DNA of 64,000 nt from Streptomyces sp. AC555_RSS877 (lineage in GTDB: Bacteria > Actinomycetota > Actinomycetes > Streptomycetales > Streptomycetaceae). The stretch lies in assembly GCF_019049245.1 (NCBI RefSeq), contig NZ_JAGMUK010000054.1, positions 124,001-188,000 on the forward strand. Direction: 5' to 3'. A model generated the notes under the pieces. The model did not search any database, was not told where the DNA came from, and saw only the letters and a list, made by a program, of their open reading frames with translations. Shown here piece by piece: positions 52,140 to 60,202 of this stretch. Both the position numbers and the translations under genes were made by a program. The first letter of the stretch is position 1, and each line of letters begins with the position of its first letter.

Positions 52140-52532
52140 CGCGGACTCCAGGAATGAGGGTGACGACTGGAAGCGCGCCCGGGTGCGCCGGGCTCGGCCA
52201 GAAGAGGGCCGAGCCACGGACGCACCGGGGTGCGAAGAGGAGTGCGGGTGTTGCCGGGCTGTAGGCGCACACGCCCGGTGCCGTCATGAGGGGCGTGCAC
52301 ACGCCCGGGAAACGGCGGAACCGACCGGCCCTGTCCCGGGGCCGGGTCGTACACGGGTACACGAGGTACCGAACCGACTGCTCTCGCGGCGGCTGCGTCA
52401 CCAGGCCACCACGAGCGATCTACGAGTGGGTAACTCGCTCGTCTGAGCTTAACCCGTGAGTAACGAGCGCGCCAGTCCCCGAATTGGTGATGTAGGTCCT
52501 GGCTTCGCGGCTGCCCGCCTAACCTCGGTTTC
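52140..52532. other. Divergent regulatory region with repeats
   Basis: 393 bp between the dehydrogenase (minus) and HEAT-repeat (plus) genes, no gene seen. It holds two direct repeats GCACACGCCCGG (52267-52278 and 52297-52308), the second inside a GGGCGTG-CA-CACGCCC palindrome, and a cluster at 52422-52472 where CGAGTGGGTAACTCG is followed by CCCGTGAGTAACGAG; read on the minus strand these contain two GTTACYCAC elements. These look like binding sites for the neighbouring TetR or another acyl-CoA-responsive regulator. Confidence 0.5.
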
Positions 52533-53111
52533 ATGGACGAAGAGTTGCGATCGCTCACGGAACGCTTACGGCAGGAGTCGGGGGACCCGCCCCTGTACGA
52601 GCGCCTCACGAGGACGAAGGACGTCGACGACCTGGCGGCAGTGCTCACCGAGCCGGGCCGGCCGCTGTGGGCCAGGGAACTGGCCGCGTTCCGGCTCGGG
52701 CTCGCGGGCGACCGTCGTGCCTTCGAATCCCTCGTCCTGCTGCTCAACCACCGCGACCCGCAGCGCTGCGCCTCCGCCGCCCACGCCCTGGGCCGGCTCG
52801 GCGACCCGCGCACCGCCCGCGCGGCCGCCGCCCTGGCCACCAACGAACTCCGCGTCGCCTACGCCCTGCATCCCGTCCGGCTCCTGGTGCAGTTGCGTGC
52901 CCCCGAAGCCGTACCGGCGCTGATCACCACCCTGGGGCGGCGGCTGCGCCCGCACGATCCGTACCGGCGCGTGGCCCTCGCCTGCGTGGAAGGGCTCGGC
53001 ACACTCGGCGACACCCGGGCGAGACCGGTCCTGAACGAGGCACTCGCACACCCGGCGCTCGCGGAGGCGGCGGTGCAGGCGCTGGCGCGGATCCCCGGGC
53101 AGCGGCGGTGA
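52533..53111 (+). CDS. HEAT-repeat protein
   Basis: A 192-residue soluble protein of paired helices of the HEAT/PBS-lyase type: PLWARELAAFRLGLAGDRRAFESLVLLL, QRCASAAHALGRLGDPRTARAAAAL and VALACVEGLGTLGDTRARPVL-like units can be seen, each about 30-35 residues (given here in part as AAHALGRLGDPR and CVEGLGTLGDTR). Such proteins are protein-binding scaffolds; no partner can be named. Codon 12 is TTA (52566-52568), rare in this GC-rich genome, so translation may depend on bldA. It converges with the GNAT gene with only 4 bp between stops. Confidence 0.85.
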   Translation: MDEELRSLTERLRQESGDPPLYERLTRTKDVDDLAAVLTEPGRPLWARELAAFRLGLAGDRRAFESLVLLLNHRDPQRCASAAHALGRLGDPRTARAAAALATNELRVAYALHPVRLLVQLRAPEAVPALITTLGRRLRPHDPYRRVALACVEGLGTLGDTRARPVLNEALAHPALAEAAVQALARIPGQRR

Positions 53112-53115
53112 CCCC

Positions 53116-53643
53116 TCAGGCCGAGGGCGCCGGCTCCCGTACGTACCGGACCTCCGGCACCAGGACTGCGTCGACCTCGAACGGTTCCTCGGCGCCGTCC
53201 GGGCGAAAGCCCGCCCGCTCGTAGAAGCGACGGGCGCGCGTGTTCCCCTTCAGCACCCACAGGAACAGGCGCGCCTGGGCGCCGCACTGCTCCAGCGACG
53301 CCGTCAGCAGCGCCCTTCCGACTCCGCTTCCCAGATGCGCGGAGTCGACGTAGACCGCGTACAGCTCGGCGTCCGCGGTGCGGGTGTCGCCGTCTCGGTA
53401 CGGGCCGTGCGCCGCCCAGCCGACGATCTCGCCGCCCCGCTCGGCGACCAGGTTCACCACACCGTCGCTGGCGCGGGCGGAGAAGAGGGAGCGCCGCCGT
53501 TCGGCGTCCTTCGTCACGCTGAGCGCGTCGAGGAAGGACTGTGGCATCAGGCCCCGGTAGGCGCTCTGCCATCCGCGCACGCGGATCTCGGAGACGCGGT
53601 AGCAGTCGGCGAGCCTCATGTCCCGCACTCGCACGTGAGTCAC
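53116..53643 (-). CDS. GNAT family N-acetyltransferase
   Basis: A 175-residue acetyltransferase. The acetyl-CoA-binding motif A is AVYVDSAHLGSGVGRALLTAS (seen as HLGSGVGRALL), followed by RLFLWVLKGNTRARRFYERAGF, the usual GNAT ending. The acceptor is unknown. GTG 53643 overlaps the RidA stop (GTGA), so it is coupled to that gene. Confidence 0.9.
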   Translation of the reverse strand: MTHVRVRDMRLADCYRVSEIRVRGWQSAYRGLMPQSFLDALSVTKDAERRRSLFSARASDGVVNLVAERGGEIVGWAAHGPYRDGDTRTADAELYAVYVDSAHLGSGVGRALLTASLEQCGAQARLFLWVLKGNTRARRFYERAGFRPDGAEEPFEVDAVLVPEVRYVREPAPSA

Positions 53644-54038
53644 TCGCCGACCACCGCGAACGCCTCGATCTCCATCAGGAACTCGGGCCGGACCAGCGCG
53701 GCGACCTGCACGGCGGAGGCGGCCGGCAGGCGGTCGTCGGGTAGGTGGGAGGCGCGGGCCGCGCGGATCGCGGGCATGTGGGCCATGTCCGTGACGAAGA
53801 AGGTGAGTTTGACGACGTCGTCGAAGGTCGCGCCCGCGGCGGCGAGGCAGCGGCGGAGGTTCTCGAAGACCTGTCGGGCCTGCGCCGCGGGGTCGCCCGC
53901 ACCGACGAGATCGCCGGCCTCGTCCAGGGCGAGCTGGCCGGAGACCGCGACGAAACGGCCGGTGCCCGTCACGACGTGGGTGTACGCGGCGGCGGGGGCG
54001 ACACCGTCGGGGGCGGGAATCCTCGTCAGCTCACTCAT
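53640..54038 (-). CDS. RidA family protein (YjgF/YER057c/UK114)
   Basis: A 132-residue trimer-forming protein. RidA proteins hydrolyse reactive enamines/imines such as 2-aminoacrylate. Landmarks: GRFVAVSGQLALDEAGDLV, QVFENLRRCLAAAGATFDDVVKLTFFVTD and AALVRPEFLMEIEAFAV, where the Arg of VRPEFLMEIE is the carboxylate-binding residue needed for deaminase activity. ATG 54038 gives the standard N-terminus. Followed by the overlapping GNAT gene. Confidence 0.92.
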   Translation of the reverse strand: MSELTRIPAPDGVAPAAAYTHVVTGTGRFVAVSGQLALDEAGDLVGAGDPAAQARQVFENLRRCLAAAGATFDDVVKLTFFVTDMAHMPAIRAARASHLPDDRLPAASAVQVAALVRPEFLMEIEAFAVVGE

Positions 54039-54094
54039 GCGTCCATGGTGGACCATGGGTCCGACAACGCCCCCGACGGGCCGTCAGGCCGTGC

Positions 54095-55681
54095 TCAGCC
54101 GCGGAAGCCGAGCAGACCGTGCAGGGTCGAGCCGCGGGACGACGTCGACGCCGCCTTCGAGCTGAGCGGCTCGGGGTCGGGCAGTGCCTTGCACACCGCG
54201 TCGGCCTCGCCGTGACCGCGCGGCACCGTGCCGTCGGTCAGGTACGCCGCCAGGTACTCGTCCAGGCAGGCGTTGCCGCTCAGCGAGATGCCGTGGTTCC
54301 CGCCGCCTTCCTCGACCACCAGACTGGAGTGGGCGAGCAGCCGGTGGACCGTCACGCCGCCCTGGTACGGGGTGGCCGCGTCGTCCGTCGCCTGGAAGAG
54401 CAGCGCCGGCGGCAGCTTGCCGTTGGCGACGTTCTTCGGCTGCAGCGAGTCCGTCGGCCAGAACGCGCACGGCGCATTGTACCAGGCGTTGTTCCATGCC
54501 ATGAACGGCGCCTTCTCGTGCACCGCCCAGTTGTCCTTGCGCCACTGCTTCCAGTCGCGCGGCCAGGACGCGTCACGGCACTGCACCGAGGTGTAGATGC
54601 TGTAGCCGTTGTCACCGGAGGCGTCCACGGCGGCGAAGTTCTCGTACGCCTCGACCAGCGGGTCGGCGTTCTTGTCGTTCACGTACGCCGCGAACGCCTC
54701 GGCGAGATAGGGCCAGTAGCCGTTGTAGTAGCCGCCCGGGATGAAGGTGTCCTCCAGTTCGGAGGCGCCCACCTTCCCGTCGGCCGGCTTCTTGGCGAGG
54801 GCCGCCCGCATCGCGTACCACTTGGCCTCGATCTTCTCCGGATCGGTGCCGAGCTTGTACGTGGCGTCGTACTTGGCGATCCAGGCCATCAGCGCCCGGT
54901 GGCGGTCGTTGAAGGCGTAGTCCTGGGCGAGGTTGGCGTCGTACCACACACCGGTGGGGTCGACGATCGAGTCCAGGACCAGGCGCCGCACCCGCTCCGG
55001 GTAGAGCTTGCCGTAGACCGCGCCGAGGTAGGTGCCGTACGAGTAGCCGAAGTAGTTGATCTTCTTGGCGCCCAGCGCCTTGCGGATCGCGTCCATGTCC
55101 CGCACGGCGCTGACCGTGTTGATGTACGGCAGCACGCTCGCGTACTTCTTGCCGCAGGCGGCGGCGAAGGACTTGGCGCGGGAGAGGTTGGCCCTCTCGA
55201 TCGCGGGTGTGCTCGGCACGGAGTCCGGGCGCACCGGGTCGAAGTGGCCCGGCCTGCAGTCGAGGGCGGGCTTGCTCGCGCCCACTCCGCGCGGGTCGAA
55301 GCCGATGACATCGTACTGGGCCGCGACCGCCTTGGGCAGCGTGGAGGCCACGAATCCGGCGAGCGTCAGACCGCTGCCGCCGGGGCCGCCGGGGTTGACC
55401 AGCAGCGGGCCCTGGTACTTCTTCGCGGTGTGCGGGACGCGGGACAGTGCGAGGGTGATCTGCCGGCCGTTCGGCTTCGCGTGGTCCAGCGGCACCTTGA
55501 GCGACGCGCACTGGAGCGTCGGATAGTCGGCGGTGCCGCACTTCTTCCAGGCGGGTTTCGCGGCCCCGGAGGTCTGTGCGGTCTGGGCGGTCAGTAAGGT
55601 GCTCGCGCCGGCGGGGACGGCCGTGAAGCTCCCGGCCACGACGACAGCGGCACCGCACAGCGCGGCTGCGCGTTTTCTCAT
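54095..55681 (-). CDS. Secreted alpha/beta-hydrolase peptidase (TAP/SlpD-like)
   Basis: A 528-residue exported serine peptidase of the Streptomyces tripeptidyl-aminopeptidase/SlpD group (family S33). A Sec signal peptide covers about residues 1-27 (basic MRKR, hydrophobic core, VPAGA). The nucleophile is Ser214 in YFGYSYGTYLGAVYG; the oxyanion-hole region is LLVNPGGPGGSG, and the C-terminal TAP-like domain carries the His in GGGNHGISLSGNAC. Paired cysteines suggest disulfides. A TTA codon at residue 29 (55595-55597), right after the signal peptide, suggests bldA-dependent, development-linked expression. Confidence 0.92.
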   Translation of the reverse strand: MRKRAAALCGAAVVVAGSFTAVPAGASTLLTAQTAQTSGAAKPAWKKCGTADYPTLQCASLKVPLDHAKPNGRQITLALSRVPHTAKKYQGPLLVNPGGPGGSGLTLAGFVASTLPKAVAAQYDVIGFDPRGVGASKPALDCRPGHFDPVRPDSVPSTPAIERANLSRAKSFAAACGKKYASVLPYINTVSAVRDMDAIRKALGAKKINYFGYSYGTYLGAVYGKLYPERVRRLVLDSIVDPTGVWYDANLAQDYAFNDRHRALMAWIAKYDATYKLGTDPEKIEAKWYAMRAALAKKPADGKVGASELEDTFIPGGYYNGYWPYLAEAFAAYVNDKNADPLVEAYENFAAVDASGDNGYSIYTSVQCRDASWPRDWKQWRKDNWAVHEKAPFMAWNNAWYNAPCAFWPTDSLQPKNVANGKLPPALLFQATDDAATPYQGGVTVHRLLAHSSLVVEEGGGNHGISLSGNACLDEYLAAYLTDGTVPRGHGEADAVCKALPDPEPLSSKAASTSSRGSTLHGLLGFRG

Positions 55682-55816
55682 GGAGTCCTCCCAGGACGGA
55701 GGGTTTCGGACCGCGAAGGTCACGGTCCCCGCCGCATCGTCCCGGAAAGAACCCCCGGAAGAACGGATTCTGGCAATACTTGACCCAATTGGATCGCGGT
55801 ATGCGCTCGTATGCGC

Positions 55817-56854
55817 TCAGATCAGTGTGAGTTGAGTCGGTTCGGACAGATCGGGCCGGTCGGGCTCCGGCTCACGGACGCGCCGCGGCATCCCCGCGCG
55901 CGTGGGGCCGATCCCGTACTCCTGTGCCAGCTCGTGGACCTGACGGGTGATCCGGCGCTGGTACCACTTCGGGGCGTAGGCGCCGTCCGCGTACAGCCGC
56001 TCGTAACGGCCCACCAGATGCGGATGGTGGCGGGTCAGCCAGGCCATGAACCACTCCCGGGCGCCGGGGCGCAGATGCAGCACCAGCGGGGTGACCGAAG
56101 TGGCCCCGGACTCCGCGATCGCCCGTACGGTGTCCCGCAGTTGGGCCGGATGGTCGCTCAGGAACGGGATGACCGGCGCCATCAGGACACCGCACCCGAT
56201 GCCGTGCTCGCCGAGGGTCCGTACGGCGTCCAGGCGCCGCTCCGGCGCGGGTGTGCCCGGCTCGACGGTGCGCCACAGCTCGGGTTCGGTGAAGCCGACC
56301 GAGACCGAGATGCCGACGTCCGTCACCTCCGCCGCCCGCTTCAGCAGGTCGAGATCGCGCAGGATCAGCGTGCCCTTCGTCAGGATCGAGAAGGGGTTGG
56401 CGTGGTCGGTCAGGGCCGTGATGATGCCCGGCATCAGGCGGTAGCGGCCCTCGGCGCGCTGGTAGCAGTCGACGTTGGTGCCCATCGCGATGTGCTCGCC
56501 CTGCCAGCGGCGTGAGCCCAGCTGGCGGCGCAGCAGCTCCGGCGCGTTCGTCTTGACCACGATCTGGGAGTCGAAGTCGACGCCCGTGTCCAGGTCCAGG
56601 TAGCTGTGCGTCTTGCGGGCGAAGCAGTACACGCACGCGTGCGAGCAGCCTCGATAGGGATTGACCGTCCATTCGAACGGCATGCGGGAGGCGCCCGGCA
56701 CGCGGTTGATGATCGACCGGGCCCGGATCTCGTGGAAGGTGATCCCGGCGAACTCGGGCGTGTCGAACGTACGGCTGATCACGGCGTCCGCGTCGAACAG
56801 ACCGGCGTCGGCCCGGCTGTGATCGCCGGACTCCGTGAGGTTCTCCCAGCGCAT
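55817..56854 (-). CDS. Radical SAM protein of the Rv2578c family
   Basis: A 345-residue radical SAM enzyme. The 4Fe-4S cluster ligands are Cys70, Cys74 and Cys77 in YRGCSHACVYCFAR. The group, named for mycobacterial Rv2578c, resembles spore photoproduct lyase and SplB-like proteins in its core (THSYLDLDTG, VDFDSQIVVK). Substrate is unknown; DNA repair has been suggested for the group. A GAGGAGG site precedes the ATG. A perfect SOS box lies 34 bp upstream, strongly suggesting induction by DNA damage. Confidence 0.92.
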   Translation of the reverse strand: MRWENLTESGDHSRADAGLFDADAVISRTFDTPEFAGITFHEIRARSIINRVPGASRMPFEWTVNPYRGCSHACVYCFARKTHSYLDLDTGVDFDSQIVVKTNAPELLRRQLGSRRWQGEHIAMGTNVDCYQRAEGRYRLMPGIITALTDHANPFSILTKGTLILRDLDLLKRAAEVTDVGISVSVGFTEPELWRTVEPGTPAPERRLDAVRTLGEHGIGCGVLMAPVIPFLSDHPAQLRDTVRAIAESGATSVTPLVLHLRPGAREWFMAWLTRHHPHLVGRYERLYADGAYAPKWYQRRITRQVHELAQEYGIGPTRAGMPRRVREPEPDRPDLSEPTQLTLI

Positions 56855-56887
56855 GAGGCCTCCTCGGTAGCACTGAACCCAAGAATA

Positions 56888-56899
56888 GAACATATGTTC
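56888..56899. promoter_or_regulatory. SOS box (LexA operator)
   Basis: GAACATATGTTC is a perfect palindrome and matches the Gram-positive/actinobacterial LexA consensus GAACNNNNGTTC, equal to the core of the B. subtilis box. It lies 34 bp from the radical SAM start and 90 bp from the SRPBCC start. Confidence 0.88.
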
Positions 56900-56989
56900 C
56901 CTTGATCGTGCGACCCCCGATTTGGGCGCCCGGGACCCGGGGTGGTTGGCTTGCCCAAACCCCGAGAACCAAGGTCCTGGAGGAAGTCA

Positions 56990-57433
56990 ATGGCGCAGGT
57001 CGAGGCCACTACGGAGCGGATCGTCGCGGCGGACGCGGAGAAGGTGTTCGACGCCCTCGCCGACTACAGCGGCACGCGCGCGAAGGTGCTGCCCGCGCAC
57101 TTCAGCGAGTACGAGGTGCGCGAGGGCGGCGACGGCGAGGGCACCCTCGTCCACTGGAAGCTCCAGGCCACCAGCAAGCGCGTCCGCGACTGCCTCCTGG
57201 AGGTCAGTGAGCCCACCGACGGCGAGCTCGTCGAGAAGGACCGCAACTCCTCGATGGTCACCACCTGGCGGGTCACCCCGGCCGGCGAGGGCAAGTCCCG
57301 GGTCGTCGTCACCACCGTCTGGCAGGGTGCCGGCGGTATCGGCGGCTTCTTCGAGAAGACCTTCGCCCCCAAGGGTCTCGGCCGGATCTACGACGCCATG
57401 CTCGACAAGCTCGCCGCCGAGGTCGAGAAGTAG
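56990..57433 (+). CDS. SRPBCC family protein (polyketide cyclase/START-like)
   Basis: A 147-residue hydrophobic-pocket protein of the SRPBCC/START fold: [19 protein letters not shown] at the start, a mid beta-sheet with [21 protein letters not shown], and the long C-terminal helix [22 protein letters not shown]. The ligand is unknown. GGAGG lies 6 nt before the ATG. It diverges from the SOS-controlled radical SAM gene and could share that control. Confidence 0.88.
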   Translation: MAQVEATTERIVAADAEKVFDALADYSGTRAKVLPAHFSEYEVREGGDGEGTLVHWKLQATSKRVRDCLLEVSEPTDGELVEKDRNSSMVTTWRVTPAGEGKSRVVVTTVWQGAGGIGGFFEKTFAPKGLGRIYDAMLDKLAAEVEK

Positions 57434-57446
57434 TCCCCAACGGGAC

Positions 57447-57476
57447 ACCGGTGAGCGGCCGTTGCCCCCCACCGGT
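57447..57476 (+). terminator. Weak hairpin after the SRPBCC gene
   Basis: Arms ACCGGTG and CACCGGT with a 16-nt loop, 14 bp after the stop. No U-tract. Confidence 0.35.
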
Positions 57477-57584
57477 TCGAGTGGATCTCCGTGCGCCCCG
57501 GCCATGCGCCGTAACTCGTCGCGCTTGCTCGCAGTTGTCGCCTTACGCGGGAATTGTGCGAAAGCGCGACGAGGGGAGCGATAC

Positions 57585-60017
57585 GTGGGCGGGGTCACTC
57601 TGGTACAGGACGAACCGGCCCCGGCACCCCCGTCGCAGGGCCCGCCTCCGGAGTCGGCCACCGGCGCCCGACTGAGCCCACGCCAGGTGCGGTGGGTCTT
57701 CTTCGGACTCATGCTCGCGCTGCTGCTGGCGGCGCTGGAGCAGATGATCGTCGCCACCGCGCTGCCGAAGATCGTCGGCGAACTGCACGGCCTGGACAGG
57801 ATGTCCTGGGCGATCACCGCCTACCTCCTCACCGCCACGATCGGACTCCCGGTCTACGGCAAGCTCGGCGACCTCCTCGGCCGCAAGGGCGTCTTCCAGT
57901 TCGCGATCGTCGTCTTCGTCGTCGGATCCGCACTCGCCGGCCGCGCGCAGACCATGGACCAGCTGATCGCCTTCCGGGCGGTCCAGGGCGTCGGCGCCGG
58001 CGGCCTCCTGATCGGTGTGCAGGCGATCATCGCGGACATCGTGCCGGCCCGGGAGCGCGGCCGGTTCATGGGCCTCATCGGCGCCGCGTTCGGTCTCGCC
58101 TCCGTCGCCGGACCGTTGCTGGGCGGTTACTTCACCGACCATCTCTCCTGGCGCTGGTGCTTCTACATCAACGTCCCCTTCGGCCTCGTCACCCTGGCCG
58201 TGGTCGCCGTCGTCCTGAAGCTCCCCAAGCCGACGGCCAGGCCCCGGCTCGACGTCCTCGGCGCGCTGCTGCTCGCCACCGCCTCCACCTGCCTGGTGCT
58301 GCTGACCAGTTGGGGCGGCTCCGAGTACGCGTGGGACTCGCGGGTCATCCTCGGACTCGGCGCCGGCGCGGTGGCCGCCAGCCTCCTGTTCCTCCTCGCC
58401 GAGCACTTCGCTGTCGAACCCCTCATCCCGCTACGGCTGTTCAGGGACTCCGTCTTCAACGTCACCGGCCTGATGGGCGTCGTGACCGGCGTCGCCCTGT
58501 TCGGCGCGGCCAGCTATCTGCCGACCTTCCTGCAGATGGTCGACGGGGCCTCCGCCACCGAGTCGGGCCTGCTGATGCTGCCGATGACGGCCGGCATCGT
58601 CGGCGCCTCGATCATGTCCGGGCAGCTCATCAGCCGCACGGGGCGCTACAAGATCCACCCGATCATCGGCGGGGCGCTCTCCGTGACCGGCATGTGGCTG
58701 CTCTCCCGCCTCGAAGCCGACACGCCCCGGCTGCACTACAGCATCTGGATGGCCGTGCTCGGTGCCGGCATCGGCATGGTGATGCCGGTCCTGATCCTCG
58801 CCGTGCAGAACTCCGTACGACCCGCCGACCTCGGCACCGCCACCAGCGCCGGCAACTACTTCCGGCAGATCGGCGGCAGCGTCGGCGCCGCGGTGTTCGG
58901 GACCCTCTTCGCCGGCCGGCTCGCCGGCTCACTGGAGGAACGCCTGCCCGCGCGCGCGGGTGCCCCGCTCCCCGACCCCGAGTCCATCACCCCGCAGCTC
59001 GTCCACACGCTGCCCCCGGCGCTGCGCGACGGCTACGTCCGGGCCTATGCCGACGCCATGCCGCGGATCTTCCTCTACCTCGTGCCGGTGCTCGTGCTCG
59101 GCCTGCTCATCGCCTTCTTCCTCAAGGAGAAACCCCTGGTGTCCTGCGACGCCCCGGCCGAGGAGCCGGAGACCGCCCGCGCCGACGCCCCGGTCCCGCA
59201 GGTGCTCCCCCACCCTCCGGGCGCGGGTGCCCCCGTCTCGCTTCGCTCGCCGGGCACCGCCGAGATCCCCGTGGGCGGCACCGTGCAGCGTCCCGACGGG
59301 ACGGTCGTGCCGCGTGCGGCCCTCACCCTGATCGACAGCGCCGGGCAGCAGATCGGGCGGGGCGCGAGCGGCGAGGACGGGCGGTACGCGCTGTCGGCGC
59401 CGGGCTCGGGGGCGTACGTCCTGATCGCCGCCGCGGACGGCCATCAGCCGCAGGCCGTCTCCGTGACCGTCGGGGACCGCCCCGTCGAGCTGGACGTCGT
59501 CCTCGGCGGTGCGGGACGCCTCGCCGGGACCGTGGTCACCGCGGACGGCAGTCCCGTCCCGGACGCCATCGTCACGCTCACCGACGTGCGGGGCGAGGTC
59601 GTCGCCACCACCCGCAGCGGGCGCGAGGGAGGTTATGTCATCACCGAGCTGGTGGCCGGCGAGTACACCCTCGCCGTCGGCGCCCCCGCGTACCGGCCGG
59701 CGGCGCTCCCCGTCACCGTCCGGGCCTCCCGGGAGACCCGCCAGGACGTCGAACTCGCCGGCGGGGCCGTGCTGCGCGGCACCGTGCGGGCCGGCGGCGG
59801 ACGGCTCGTGGAGGACGCGCGCGTGACGCTGCTGGACGCGGCGGGCAACGTCGTGGACACCCTCACCACCGGCCCGGACGGAACGTTCACGTTCGTCGAC
59901 ATGGCCTCCGGCGAGTACACCGTCATCGCCACCGGTTACCCGCCGGTCGCCACCGCGCTCCGCGTGGCCGGAGGAGGCCGCACGGAACGGGATCTGCAGC
60001 TGGGGCACGAGGACTGA
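57585..60017 (+). CDS. DHA2-type MFS exporter with three C-terminal carboxypeptidase-regulatory-like repeats
   Basis: An 810-residue drug-exporter-like protein. The first about 520 residues are a 14-helix EmrB/QacA transporter with [48 protein letters not shown] and motif [18 protein letters not shown] (cited in part). After a Pro/Ala linker (about 525-560) come three ~82-residue units (about 563-645, 646-727, 728-810), each with a G-x-V...DG.PVP.A.VTL.D pattern and a later DG.Y.F..LA.GEYTL.A turn, typical of CarboxypepD_reg beta-sandwiches. The fusion is unusual because 14-helix topology puts the C-terminus inside. GTG 57585 follows GAGGGGAG by 6 nt. Confidence 0.9.
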   Translation: MGGVTLVQDEPAPAPPSQGPPPESATGARLSPRQVRWVFFGLMLALLLAALEQMIVATALPKIVGELHGLDRMSWAITAYLLTATIGLPVYGKLGDLLGRKGVFQFAIVVFVVGSALAGRAQTMDQLIAFRAVQGVGAGGLLIGVQAIIADIVPARERGRFMGLIGAAFGLASVAGPLLGGYFTDHLSWRWCFYINVPFGLVTLAVVAVVLKLPKPTARPRLDVLGALLLATASTCLVLLTSWGGSEYAWDSRVILGLGAGAVAASLLFLLAEHFAVEPLIPLRLFRDSVFNVTGLMGVVTGVALFGAASYLPTFLQMVDGASATESGLLMLPMTAGIVGASIMSGQLISRTGRYKIHPIIGGALSVTGMWLLSRLEADTPRLHYSIWMAVLGAGIGMVMPVLILAVQNSVRPADLGTATSAGNYFRQIGGSVGAAVFGTLFAGRLAGSLEERLPARAGAPLPDPESITPQLVHTLPPALRDGYVRAYADAMPRIFLYLVPVLVLGLLIAFFLKEKPLVSCDAPAEEPETARADAPVPQVLPHPPGAGAPVSLRSPGTAEIPVGGTVQRPDGTVVPRAALTLIDSAGQQIGRGASGEDGRYALSAPGSGAYVLIAAADGHQPQAVSVTVGDRPVELDVVLGGAGRLAGTVVTADGSPVPDAIVTLTDVRGEVVATTRSGREGGYVITELVAGEYTLAVGAPAYRPAALPVTVRASRETRQDVELAGGAVLRGTVRAGGGRLVEDARVTLLDAAGNVVDTLTTGPDGTFTFVDMASGEYTVIATGYPPVATALRVAGGGRTERDLQLGHED

Positions 60018-60051
60018 AAACCTGTCAGTAACCTGGCGCTGCCGGGCATTC

Positions 60052-60074
60052 CGTCCCTGCTCAGAGCAGGGACG
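60052..60074 (+). terminator. Hairpin after the MFS gene
   Basis: Arms CGTCCCTGCT and AGCAGGGACG around CAG, 34 bp past the MFS stop. A perfect 10-bp stem without a U-tract, likely to end the MFS transcript. Confidence 0.7.
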
Positions 60075-60202
60075 AGCGGGCGTGCGCCGGTGTGATCCCG
60101 CGAAGCGATTCCCGCGTTGCCGCACATCGTGACCGACCGGCGCCGTACGGTGGTCGAGGCGGCACAGATCTCGCGGAGCCGTGGGGAGAGAGGGCCTGGG
60201 CC

